This document shows positions 1 to 11,118 of a stretch of 64,000 nucleotides of DNA, piece after piece. Numbering within the stretch: position 1 is the first letter of the stretch; every line of letters begins with the position of its first letter. The notes below the pieces were generated by a model, which ran no database searches, had not been told where the DNA came from, and saw only the letters and a list, made by a program, of their open reading frames with translations. The stretch lies in contig JAPEVF010000062.1 of assembly GCA_029747585.1 (NCBI GenBank), forward strand, positions 62,284 to 126,283, written 5' to 3'. This DNA is from Pleurotus djamor (lineage: Eukaryota > Basidiomycota > Agaricomycetes > Agaricales > Pleurotaceae). The translations under genes were made by a program, and so were the position numbers.

Positions 1-281
1 CTGCCATCGAAGTATCGCCAGGTTCATCAAGCCACTTCGCGTTAGCCATATGGTTCATGCGCAGCATTTCTCCCAGCCATCAGCCATGAAAAAGGTGAAG
101 TCCAAACTTCTGGTTCGTCAAAACACATACCCGGGGGCAAAATNTTGTGGATCNCAATANATACCAAACANAGGANATTACGTTTCCAAATTCCATTGAC
201 CTCGCAAGTCACTCCACGTGACGGATCATGCACCGTGCTTGCAACCCAAAGCAAGCGATGCCGTGGACGGCTCTGCTTTGA

Positions 282-1490
282 CTATCCCAGGATCAACCCA
301 GCGTCCCAATCTTGNAGCCANGCACTGGATGTGTCTGGGTGTTGGACGCGGATAATCGAATCGGAATTGCGGCAGCGACGTTCAAAGATTGTTCCTGAGA
401 GATGGTGCTCCATCCATTCCAAGTTGGGCATCTTCTGAAAAAATCCTGATGGGCCAACTAAACTACCGTGATCGACATGGTGAAGGGTGAGGCGAAGTCG
501 TCGAATAGAAATGGTAGTGTCGATGGCTTGCAAAAAGTCATTGAGGGACTAGAGTTTCATATCAGAAAGAGGGATCGCTGTAACTGAGGTCGCCCTTACC
601 CAACCTCCCGAGGCTTCCAGGTATACTAACCTTTTCAGGTGCGATAACAAGGGCATGATGGCGAAAAGACCGCCTTGAACCTTCAAAACGCGCACCGAAA
701 GCAAAGCCTCTTCTTCAGCCGCTGTGAGGTGGATAAAGCCAGGCAGGGGTCTGATTTCGAGGTGGGTGATGTTCCTCCCGGCGGCGAGTCTCACCGCCAC
801 ATCGAGCTGGCTTTCGAGAATATGGAGATGGGGGAGGGATGCCTTTTGGACAGAATCAACGGATGAGAATCCGTGAATCCGCAGCCTGCGGAGAGATGAT
901 TGTGTGTTGAGAAACTTGGCAAGAAACTTGTCGTCGGCTGGAGGTTGGGGTGCACTAGAATTCCAAGAAAAGTAGTTCAAGGAAAGATATGCAGCACCCC
1001 AAATAGACATGGGGATAGTATCCGATGCGGTCGCCAGAATCACCGATATCAACAGTTCCTCGAGATTGACCGTTTTCTTCAACAAGGCGTGAAGAGTCCT
1101 TTGGATTCGTTGAAGGTCTTTGTCGAAGGAAAATACCTTCAACTTGAGCACGAGACGAGCTAACTCGTCTCTTCGATTTATGCATTCACTGAATGTAAAA
1201 AACTGAGAAATTGAGATGATCCTTGTAGACTTCTGGCCAAGGACACCGTCGGATTGACAAGCTTGGATGTCGTGGTAGAGAAGGCGTTGCGCCTGGTTGC
1301 GGATTGAGCGCGATGTCAAGCAGAGCGCAGAAAGGTTGGCATAAGGGGAATCAAGGAGAAAGACCGTAGCGCAGATAATCTGCACGATGTCCAATGGGAG
1401 GTTCTGCCACATGAAGGCGCAAATAACAGCCTGAGAGGCGGCCATAACCGCGGTGTCTAAATTTAGGCTTCGGTGGCTGTGCACAAACAA
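282..1490 (-). CDS. F-box/LRR-like protein, interrupted by an in-frame TAG
   Basis: The frame begins at 1490 (MFVHSH) or more likely at the Met at 1445 (MAASQ). An F-box-like helix pair follows (LPLDIVQIICATVF, then ALCLTSRSIRNQAQRLLY), then leucine-rich segments such as NLEELLISVIL and SSLRRLRIHGF. This suggests a substrate-receptor subunit of an SCF ubiquitin ligase. A TAG at 549..551 stops the frame, but the same frame stays open for 89 more codons to a TAG at 282 and keeps LRR-like character (IRRLRLTLHH, MPNLEWMEHH). This looks like one nonsense change in a roughly 400-residue protein, not a natural end. Three N bases lie between 154 and 321. The gene is divergent from RPAP1, only 17-62 nt away. 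It may be a pseudogene, a mutant allele or a base-call error. It is not a close relative of the six-member F-box family elsewhere in the window. Confidence 0.6.
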
Positions 1491-1507
1491 AGTCCACCAA
1501 AACCACC

Positions 1508-4500
1508 ATGTCCCTCATCGGCTCCGTTTTCGAGCGGAAAGCGACAGGCAAAGGCCCACCAAAGCCTCCATCACCTTCGGCCAGTAAAACTGGATTTCCT
1601 CCTGTGCAACATAGATCAAAGAGCGCCTTTCTTCGTGGTCGAGATGAATCCCGGAAAAGGTCTGAAAATGGACGTGCATCGGGAAATACAGTACCCCAAG
1701 TTCTTGCAGTAACTGAGGCAGAAACCCCGAAATCCAACGATGACGGATGGAGAGAACAGATAAGCAGAGAGAACGAGGCTCGAGTTGGGGGCATGTCGGA
1801 GGAAGAGCGACAGGCGGAGATTCAGGAGATCATAGAACGCTTTGGCAGTGGCATCGGGGATATCTTGAAGAAAGCACGAGCTGCTCGCGAAAAGCAGTCA
1901 TCATCTGGCGCGAGACCAACCGCGATTGCGATGAATCTGAGCGATGGTTTTGATAAGATGGAAGAAGGTTCGCAATGCTCTTCACAATTGCGACCGAACC
2001 AAGTCATACGTGTGAGTTCATAGTGCCCGTCACGTCTCCAACCATTGAAGAGCGAAGGGCCATCCGTCGAGGTCAATAACCTGATTCACTGAGGTTTACC
2101 GTTTTCTGATAAATCGGCATTACAGTTGGCTCACCTCCCCCTGCATTGTCTACGGCCTCGACTAGACCCAGTAGTCGGGCTGAGAACCGAAAGCTACGTT
2201 TTGCAGAATTAATACCTACAGATGTGCACGTCTACGAGTCTGCGCCGCCTTCACCGCGCAAAAGAGCCCCCCNTTTTGCTCACCGCGCCTCCGGATGAAC
2301 CAACAGAGGGAGGGGACAAACCAATATCAGTGGGGACGTGGAAGGGAGCTCTACAGATGCAGACAAATCCAGTCGCGTCCGAACCAGAGGCACCGCCCGA
2401 GCCAGATATCGCTGCAACCAACCATGAAAACGCCGACCCCGAGGTTGGATCTCCAGAATATATTCGCCGCAAGTATTTTCCTCAGATCCCCGCAAACGAT
2501 CCTTCATTGGCATGGATCGAGGAGAACTCGACAGCCTCGTCGTCTGGTCCCGCACTCCGGTTTGATTTGAATGGCGTGCCCATCACATCTGCCCAATCTT
2601 CTACCCTCCCCACTCATCTCGGCCTCCATCACCATGCAGAGGGATCTCGTGCCGGATACACATTAGACGACATATTCCTGTTGACACGGAGTACTGTTCC
2701 AGCTCAACGAACGGTCATGTTTGGTGTTCTGGCTGGGATAGTCAGATGGATTCTAAAGGCGAAGCAAGACCCGTCAGCATATTCGGGCCTCGATGGAGCG
2801 GAGGAAATCAAGGGCAAAGAAGAAGAGTTGAGACGGCGCATTCTGGCTGCTGGAGTTAGCGCGATGGGTGACCGAGGGAGCCCTGGTACAAGAGCCATCG
2901 AAGTCGTCTGGGAATGTCTCGTTGGATGGGATCGTACCTCTTCTGAGCATTTTGCCTCTGTAGAGATGGAACAGAAGTACAAATCTGCAAACAAACCCAA
3001 GTCTGCCATCTCGACTCTATCTTTAGATTTTACCCTTCCTCAAATCGCGGACTCCTTTGGCCTAGGCGCCCTTCCTTCGGAAAGTCTTGTTCAGCTCCTC
3101 GAGCTCGTTCATCGCTTAGCCAAAGAAAACTCCGCCACCGCTGATGCCATCGTAGGCACATCCAAACTCGTCAGCAATATGGTGCAAAAGTTTCTTCTCG
3201 CCTTACCTTCTACTTCAACCGTTGGAATATCCTTCGGCCCCAATCCTCTCGCTCTGGAAGTCCTCATCATCTTGGCCTCGGCGTCTCGAACAAACGCCAC
3301 GGCGTTGGTAGAGTACGCTGATGCTCTGCTGCGCTTTATCATTACATTGCCTTCCAGTTCACAATTCACTCGTCCACTTGCCACGACACTCCTCTCCCTG
3401 ACGCTCAAATTCTACACGACTTTAGCCTCATACGGATTATACGCTAACATTGCGACCACGGCAACCGCTCAACTCAACGCTTTGCATCGTTGGATCCTTG
3501 AAGAACATGCTGTCTCACTCAGTGTTGACTATCTCCAGTTACTCCATGCGTGGATAATTTGTGCTACTGATCCCCACCGCACGACACCTCACCATGACTT
3601 GCTTTGGAGCCAAGTTGTCGGTTGGAGATGGGACGCTGACATCCTTGAGTACCGATCAGTGGCTGAGATACACGATTCGGCGGAGCTTTGGGCAGCGATC
3701 TGGGATGCGGAGGCGGCGTGGTTGGAAGGTTCCAGGGTGAATGCAGTGAGAGCTGGAATGACAGAAAGGGAGGCCGTGGTTTCCGCTTTCAAACACGGCT
3801 TCGAACGCGGGAAGGAAAGCGAATGTGTTGCCTCTTGCATCCGGCGTCTCAAGCAAGGACTGGAGAGTTGCGACGAACCACAGCGCTTGGCTACTCTGTC
3901 CACTTCGGCATCCACTCTTGCAGCAGCGTTGAGACTTTGGATTGCTTGCGCACCTCCCGCAACGGACACCTTAGTAGCCCCACATCTTCTGCTGCCCTTT
4001 GACCCTTTGTCTGAACTAAGCGCCCATATAGTCAACCATCGTTTTTGGTCTTGGCTCCAGGATGACGCGCAAACATTAAGACATCCATTCATGCTAGCGT
4101 GGTGTCGTCCGATGACCCAACTGTTGTACGCATTCCTGCGTGTTTCGAGATGCATACCCGATGTTCCAGACGATCTGTGGTTTGCGCAGGCTTTTACTGT
4201 CCTGAGTCGGTTGGTTCCTGGCGACGAAGACATCGGCGTGGCCATCATCAAAGAGGTCCTCGCCCTCGCTGGCAGGGATTTTCTTTCATCGAAAGGCTTG
4301 GATGTACCAGAGGTGATCTGGGACAAAGGAGGTTTTGCTATCTTGCAACCATTCTTAGCCTACACGTTACGCCCCGACAAGGAGAAGTACATTGGTCCGT
4401 TCCATCCTACCCCGCAGTCGATACTCGCCTCTACCACGCAACGACTTCCTTCTTCTAGTGCAATTTCTAACAGAACAGAGAGCCGAGGGCTGCCTCTCGA

Positions 4501-5482
4501 TCGAACGTGGTGTATGTCCCCGGTAGCTGAGCTTCTGCAGTCTGGGGCATCGCCGGTCTTCCAAGACCTTCCGTCATCTTGGGATTCTTCCGAGACAGAG
4601 GTGGTTCGTGCTAGTCTTCTACTAGCTCGAATACAACGTGGCGTGCTGGCGAGTTATCGACTCCTAGGTTATGCTATGAGCGCCGAAGAAACTGTGTTTA
4701 CTTGCATGCGAGTGTTTATGCTCGAGCATGGCCAGCCACACCATGACTCATCCGAGGAAGTTTTCCGAGATCCTATCGTTGGTCGCTTCCTCCACGATCT
4801 TTTACTGCCGCACACCATTTCTTCTAGAGTTAGCTCTCAAAATCCTCGCGAGGAATCCGATTTAGAACAGGTGGCAAGCCGATTCTTAGGCCCGTCGACT
4901 CCATTTTATCAATACTATACGGACTTTGTTGCATTATACGATGCCATCTCTTTCCTCCATCCTATCTTTACGGGTCTTTTACTCCCACCAATATCGATGC
5001 GATACCCCCTCGACTATCGAAAGTTCTTGTGGAACGACTATGCTCATGTTCTCAAGAACATCCGTACGCCAATCGCGGAGGTGGTCGCCCCAAGCTTGAA
5101 GGAGTACCTCTATCCAGTGGAAAAGAACGCCCAGTTGCTGGGTGCTTACCTCCGTCCGTTGGTAAAAGGCGAACTCGAGCAATCGGAGTTCCTGAAAAAG
5201 ATTGCGGTACATCATATTTCTTGTAATATCTGGGAAGATCTAGGCGATGGGCATATCGGCGACGCGGGATACGATAGTGCGAGGGCAGCTCAACTCCTGA
5301 GAGCTGTGATGCAGGGCGGTAACACCATCATAAAAGACATCGTCCTTTATGACGCCAAGAAGGATGGGACCGCCTGTGATCTGGACATTGAAAAAAGGAA
5401 AAGACGCCTTTCGAGTCTTGACGCTTTCGGGGAGAAAAGTTTGTCAGACCACTTACGAGGTCTCCTCGATTCACCCACATGA
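1508..5482 (+). CDS. RPAP1: RNA polymerase II-associated protein 1 (RPAP1/Rba50 family)
   Basis: RPAP1 helps assemble RNA polymerase II in the cytoplasm and deliver it to the nucleus. Exon 1 (1508 to about 2011) carries the N-terminal signature SEEERQAEIQEIIERFGSGI. After short introns, an exon from about 2133 encodes RKLRFAELIPTDVHVYESAP, also typical of this family. The long last exon has IRRKYFPQIPANDPSLAWIE and then the RPAP1_C domain (RFDLNGVPI, LHHHAEGSRAGYTLDDIFLL). The rest is helical, and the protein of about 1300 residues has a usual size for fungal RPAP1. The frame shifts by one base at the C6-N run 2267..2273; removing one base there joins both halves, so an overcall is likely. 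The exact ends of the small exon near 2050-2072 are uncertain. The start is the first ATG in frame with the N-terminal motif. Confidence 0.92.
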
Positions 5483-6037
5483 GTGTGTCTTCTCCCTTTC
5501 TCCCATTGACCTAACTTACTCAGAGGCCCGTAGGTTATAACACCCGTAGATTCCTGCTGATGTATTCTACACTTGACATACAAATTAATCACGCTCGTTC
5601 TGGGGCTATAAGTACTAGGATTTCGGTATGACTTTCAAGCTACCGCTCAAGCTGCAACGTCGGGCATGCCGCTTCAGGTGAGGATAGACAAACAAAGATG
5701 TGCTAACTTGGTCCTGGCATCCAAGGTACCCGCCGTTTTCTTCCTGAATCTGGAAGTAAGTACCAAGTTCCGGAGATCGACATTTCCTGATCTCCGTGAA
5801 GTCGCGTCGTTACCACGTGTCTCCATGAGGCTTGTGGGCGTCTGTGGGCACCAATACTTTTTTGTGTTCTTCAAAATACTTGACGTTTTGGAAGGTTGAC
5901 AGTGAAGCCAGTTCCACCACCTTGATAACCCCTGTGAAGCGTAAGTACCGCAACTATTGGTTGCGGGCCTATTTATTGATGACTTCCTTCGGATAGCGCT
6001 CCGACGCACTGACTCACAGAAAGCTGGGAGGACAAGG
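5483..6037. other. Intergenic, with the 5' leader of the FunK1 gene
   Basis: No convincing gene. The last 100 bases resemble the leader of the second FunK1 copy. They contain a GTAAGT at about 5940 and a conserved CTCACAG acceptor at about 6012-6018, so an upstream untranslated or short coding exon of the kinase is possible. Confidence 0.5.
5940..6037 (+). repeat. Duplicated leader upstream of FunK1 copy 1
   Basis: This stretch matches about 11015..11118. Shared blocks include an ACTATTGGTT block, a TTTATTGA block, and TGACTCACAGAAAGCT just before each start codon. It shows that the FunK1 duplication took in upstream sequence, probably a leader intron, as well as the coding region. Confidence 0.6.
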
Positions 6038-8206
6038 ATGGATGGTTATTGGGTTGGAGCTATGCCCTACGAAGCCTTCGTTTCCCACTTCATGACGGGA
6101 CCTTCGACACTTGAGGTGAAACTCCCTCCCAGTGTCAACAAGCCACTTTTCGAGGGGATAATCAAAGTGGAAGATTACATCTATCCCGAGCTGGTAATGT
6201 CTTCCTTTTTTTCGAAGTTCATGTAGAACATGACGCCCACCTTTAACTCTACCAATAGCTCAAGGCGTTCGCACGCATTGGTTTCTCTATCCAACATCAG
6301 GTCCTTGATGACTCCCATCCTGAGGAAAATGCCCACGTAGGCCGCAAGCTGAAGATTGACTCTCTNCAACTTTCGCCACGATCGACTTTGGTCGAACGAC
6401 CTTTTCAGCCCGAGCCAGCTCTGCTTGTTTACGAGCTCAGGCGATCGGGACATGAGGATATCGTCGACGACGACGCGTTTCTCCGAAAAAGAGGGAGGTT
6501 TGAGCTACAAGCTGATGCTGCGATCCTTGGTCGGGGCCAACTCGCAAAGTACGCTACTGAATTCTTCGCTCGTCAACATCGTACACATTGCTTCATGGTG
6601 TTCCTCTGTCACCCATATGTCCGCTTCATTCGTTGGGATCGATCTGCTGCGGTCGTTACGCGCCGATACGATTATACCAAAGATTGCACCACTTTCGTTC
6701 ATTTCTTGTGTTGCTTCACACGTCTCACGGACGCAGAGAAGGGGTTTGATGCTACGGTTGAAATCATACGGGAACCTGAGTGCCTAGCCGCACGCATCAA
6801 AGAAAGATTAATGCCTTGGGCGACCTCTGGTACGGATATGGCNGTTCTCAAGATGGAGGTCCCGCATCGTGTATCGGACAGTCACTTTTCAATGCGCTCG
6901 TTCTATGTGTGGAAACCCCTGGCTGAACCCAGTTCTCCCCTTGGACGAGGTACTCGTGGCTACCCTGCAGTTGAAGCTTTGGGCGACGAGATGTTGGGAG
7001 ATGTTGTGTTTCTCAAGGATCAGTGGCGTTCTCACAACTTTCCTCGGGAAATCGAGACACTCGAGATCCTTCAGAGGAATCAAGTACGGCATGTACCCAC
7101 CCCCATTTGCGGTGGTGATATCCATGAAGCTTTGGAATGCATGGGACGCCCTCATGTTCATCATGCGACTCAGTCCTCTGCTTATGTTGAAGCAGATTGG
7201 TACATCAAGGATCCCAACGTTTGTCCGGAAACAAGAGTTCACACGCGCTTTGTCACCGCCGAAGTCGGTGCTCCTCTCAAGAGCTTCCCTTCCTCCAAGG
7301 TTTTCCTGCAAGTAGTACATGACGCGTTGATCGGTATGTCTTAAGTAATTCGACAGCCCCCTCTTTCCATCATGCCTCTTCAGGACACCAAGATGCGTAT
7401 ACACGTTGTGATGGGCTATTGCATCGTGATGTCAGTGCCAGCAACATCCTCATCCTTCCAAACATGAGGGGGCTTTTGAATGACTGGGATATGGCTCGTA
7501 AGGTTGCCGATATGCAAGAAGGATCCAGCGGTCATGTCCGAACGGTACGTGGTTATCAATTGATGATTCACCATTCCCTGATCTCTACTATCGTAGGGAA
7601 CATGGCCCTTCATTTCGTATCGCCTTCTGATACAGCCAGAGTCGCTTCATACAGTTGATGACGATATACAGTCGTTTTTTTTGGGTCGTTCTCCACCATG
7701 CGCTACGCTACGCAAAGCACAATTCCACGGCTTCCTTCATCGCAACCAAAATCAAGAGTATATTCTTTTACAGCCAGTATATCCCCGATACGCCTTACGC
7801 CGTCGGAGGCTATGAAAAGCTCACGCTCCTCGTGAACGGCCTTCGAGAATTCATCCTGTCCAAGAAAGATGGCCCGCTGGAATTCAAGTCTGCTCCACTC
7901 AACAAATTCTCCGATGAAGCCAATCAATATTTTCGGCATAATATCACCGCCACGATGCACGACCAGATTGCGTTTGATGATCCCGAGGAAGAGATGTCGC
8001 AAATATTCGTCGAGGCCTTACGGGCTGAAAACTGGCCTCATGACGATCATGCTGTCGACATCTTCAAGTCGGCTGTTAACACTACAGCGAAACGAGGTGC
8101 CGATGGAGACTTTCTCTCTGGAGAAGCTGGCTCGGAGGAACGCGCAGGGGACGATGACAAGGAAGACGATGACGAGGAAGAGGAGAGTGACGAAGACAAC
8201 GATTAA
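6038..8206 (+). CDS. FunK1 fungal-type protein kinase, copy 1 (full length, one frame break)
   Basis: FunK1 kinases are a eukaryotic-like kinase family greatly expanded in mushroom-forming fungi. Four exons can be traced: 6038..6193, 6259..7333, 7384..7544 and 7597..8206, with introns of 65, 50 and 52 nt that keep phase. The N-terminal part has the family segment around 6550-6650 (ARQHRTHCFMVF, HPYVRFIRWDRSA). The catalytic loop is HRDVSASNIL with Asp and Asn present, and the metal-binding site is DWD in GLLNDWDMA. GTWPFIS follows, then SFFWVVLHHALRY in the C-lobe. The C-terminal tail is very acidic (DDDEEEESDEDND). A T8 run at 7675..7682 puts the last exon out of frame; T7, as at the equivalent place in the paralogue, restores it. 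An upstream exon may be missing from this model. Confidence 0.85.
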
Positions 8207-8576
8207 GGAATATCGTCTTCTCCGCACCAGTAATCATAAAACACCCCCTTTGAATTGCACTACTGCTCCTCTCTAGCTCGATGTTCGTGACAATTTCCTT
8301 GAACTTCGTTGACCGGAGCTGCTAGATGACCCCAATGCTATCTTTTTGGCTGGAAAGACTGAGGAAGTGATGAGTGAGTGCGTGGCTTTCCTTTGAGGGA
8401 CCGGCATAGTATTCATGCAAGTGATCAATATCAATTGGTATATAGTCAGGAGAGTATATATAAAGCGAGGAATTCAATAAATTTGTGAGTTACTCTTCGT
8501 TGCAACCGAGCCCCATACCATATACTCTATGAGCCCCTGTGGCCTGTCATTGGCCATGTCGCTTCTGTTGACGATC
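8207..8576. other. Intergenic, convergent 3' ends
   Basis: Lies between the 3' ends of the FunK1 gene and the minus-strand LRR-like gene. It is AT-rich near 8420-8480. No gene or structured element was seen. Confidence 0.5.
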
Positions 8577-10480
8577 TCACATATTCTCTTGATATTCTCC
8601 CTCGAAAATTGAAAGATTTGTAGTAACAGAGACTCCAAATCGCTGGGCTTCATCGGCATCCATACGTTTCAAGCGTGTCCTCTTTATTAGCTTGATAAGA
8701 CTATTGACAGATGCGTTGGTGGGCGCGGGCCTTCCCTCTTTAACAAGAAAATCGATGAAGTCCTTGACGCCCATGCGGAATGCAGGGTCCAGAGTTGGCA
8801 TACCGTCCTCGATGAGCATACGTAGGAACGCATAGGAGTTCCTAGGATCTTCTACCATGATAGCCAACACGTACGTCCCCTGGAGGGAAAAGCGGGGGTG
8901 ATCCCCTGGGATCATGGATATGTATCTCTCCCCCCACTTGGTCCCCTCAGGTCGTGGTCCGTAAGACATACAAGCCGAAGCGAAGAGGCCTAGATGCCTC
9001 TGCCAATAGTCGATTGACAGGGTTTTGAAGGGCATCAAGTAGTCTGTGAAGGCCTGCACAATCCGCTGGGGTGTGAAGAATGGGAGTGTGGGATAGGCGC
9101 CTCCTTTTCCCATCCAAAGGGTTACAGGGGAAGGGAACCAAAACGCAGCGTCATAAGGTAGGCGTTTATGATTATGGAACGAAAGGAAGATTGGGTGTAA
9201 CAGGACATCCATGTGGTAGAAACATTTGGGGTGACTGGCGAGCAAACCCAACACGTCCTCGTCAGAGATCAACGTTCCAAACAGGTTCAGGTATGATATG
9301 GTAGGATTCGCGGTCAGAACAGTCCTGACGGTGTCGATCGTGGCATTGGTATTTGAAAGATCGACTGACTTCAGCTTTGTGCAATTCGCGAGGAGGGACG
9401 TCAGCTCGGTGGAGTGAAGCACTGATCGAGATAGGTCAAGAACCTCCGCGTGAGGGTTGAGTGGCTTGGTGAGCGGCGATGGCTTAGGTATGGTGAACTT
9501 GTTGTTCGCTGAGGCGCCTGAAGCTTTGCCAGCTTGTCCGAGCATCTTGTCCAAGCCTTCTGTGTTCGGGAAGCGGTTAGCCGCCAGCTTCATCCGCGAG
9601 AATTGGGCGTTGGTGATTCGTTTGCGCCCGAATGCATCAAAAATTGGTTGAATGTCCTCTTTGTCAAGGAGTGTATCGCGTTTGATGTCAATAGCAACCC
9701 CCAAGAGCTTTGAAATGTGACTGCTTAGTCTCTTATTGAAGCCTTTCACGGCCCGAGCCGGTGTCGGCTGAGATTTGAGATATTCGAGGGGCCACACTTG
9801 AGAGAGGATGTCCTGGCTGAGAAGACGAACATCTTCCATACGATTGGTTACTTCCGGCAAATCAGCCTTGTCGTATTCATCCAGATTCGAAGGATCTGGG
9901 TAGTAGATCTTGAGATACTGCTCTGCGGAGACGACTCGGATGCCAGAGTCTTGGACAACATGACAGTAAGCAAGATTGCTTAGGTCTGAAACGTCGATGA
10001 CGGTGATCCCACCATCATTTTCTATGTTCATCGTCAACCCGTATGTCAGAGTCAAGCCAGATATAGCTCAGGGGGCGACTCACGCTGTGACCAGCTCCCT
10101 TGATCACTTCCAATGAGATTGGATTCAATGGAATTTCCACTCAAGAAGGGGCCGCCAAGTCCCTCCACCTCATTGATCTCGAAGCTCCAACTCATGGCAA
10201 GAACGTACATGAGGTACGGGCACGGAATCTGGGGAAACAGAGGCTCAGTCCCACTTCCAAAGCTATACTTCTTTTGTATGGCATCAATCTCGAATTGAAT
10301 GAGCGCAGCATTCTGTGGCTGATTGACAAGGTCGACGAAGCGACGACTGGCCCGTACCGCAAGTCGGCCATAGCACCACTGATCATGAAAGCCTCCCATG
10401 GACCGGTATAAAGCCCTGTCGTCAGTCGAGCCATGGGGAATGACTTTAGCAATGAGGTAAACTTGATGTCGGTGTCCCAT
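8577..10480 (-). CDS. LRR-like protein of a basidiomycete family with an MGHRHQ N-terminus
   Basis: Two exons, 10084..10480 and 8577..10021, are joined across a 62-nt intron (GTGAGT..ATAG) to give 613 residues. The N-terminus MGHRHQVYLIAKVIPHG, followed by WCYGRL, matches a multicopy, uncharacterised Agaricomycete family I recognise by pattern only. After the splice comes NDGGITVIDVSDLSNLAYC. The middle has leucine-rich-repeat character (LTSLLANCTKLKSVDLSNTN, then NPTISYLNLFGTLISDEDV). The C-terminal part is helical (SVNSLIKLIKRTRLKRMDAD). No catalytic motif, signal peptide or membrane segment was seen. The start is the first Met and fits the family N-terminus. It lies between the two FunK1 copies on the opposite strand. 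The function is unknown; LRR regions usually bind proteins. Confidence 0.85.
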
Positions 10481-11118
10481 GATGGTTTCGCGAGGAGAGT
10501 GGGGAGTTATGGTTGCAAATCCTCATGGATACCCTTTTATCTGATGCTCTGGGCTTCTAACTGATGGCTTGTGCGCTAGGAGAAACCTGATTGACATGAG
10601 TAAAGGACACGCCAAGGTTACCTCCGCGCAATGTATCTGTGGGTCCCAAGTCCCACCTTCTTAGGGGCGCTACAGGAGAATCGCCCAAAGTAGCTGCTTC
10701 TATGTCACGCGATCGCGTTACTCTCAGGCTGAGTTCAACTCAACCTTTGCTCAACCTTGCGCTTTGCGGCGAATTGACCTACACTCCAGGAGCAGACCAC
10801 CCAATATGCACCGTATGTGTCGCGTAACCTCCTCTACCCCATGACTACGAAACTGTTCCAAGCCCTTTCGGGTCCACCTTGCCTGCTTCATGATATTGCC
10901 CCAGCATGCAGGTTTATCGCGCCATGATACGAATACGAAAACTCACACAAGTAAGGCTATGCTAATGCTGGTGACGGTTTATCGAGCTTGCGATCAAAGG
11001 CACCCGGGATAGCGAAGTACTACTCTACTATTGGTTCCGGGCCAAAGATTTATTGAGTCATGATTTCCTTTGAATAGCACTCCAACACGCTGACTCACAG
11101 AAAGCTTGGAGAACGAGT
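10481..11118. other. Intergenic between the LRR-like gene and FunK1 copy 2
   Basis: No supported gene. It holds the divergent promoters of the LRR-like gene (minus) and the second FunK1 gene (plus). The last 100 bases are the duplicated FunK1 leader. Confidence 0.5.
11015..11118 (+). repeat. Duplicated leader upstream of FunK1 copy 2
   Basis: Partner of the segment at 5940..6037. The block TGACTCACAGAAAGCT at 11091..11106 ends 12 bases before the start codon. The leading GTAAGT of copy 1 is changed here. Confidence 0.6.

Noticed and set aside
6130..7140. Idea that the extra kilobase in FunK1 copy 1 is an insertion rather than a loss in copy 2
   Set aside because: The segment encodes normal FunK1 N-lobe sequence in frame, so copy 1 has the ancestral form.
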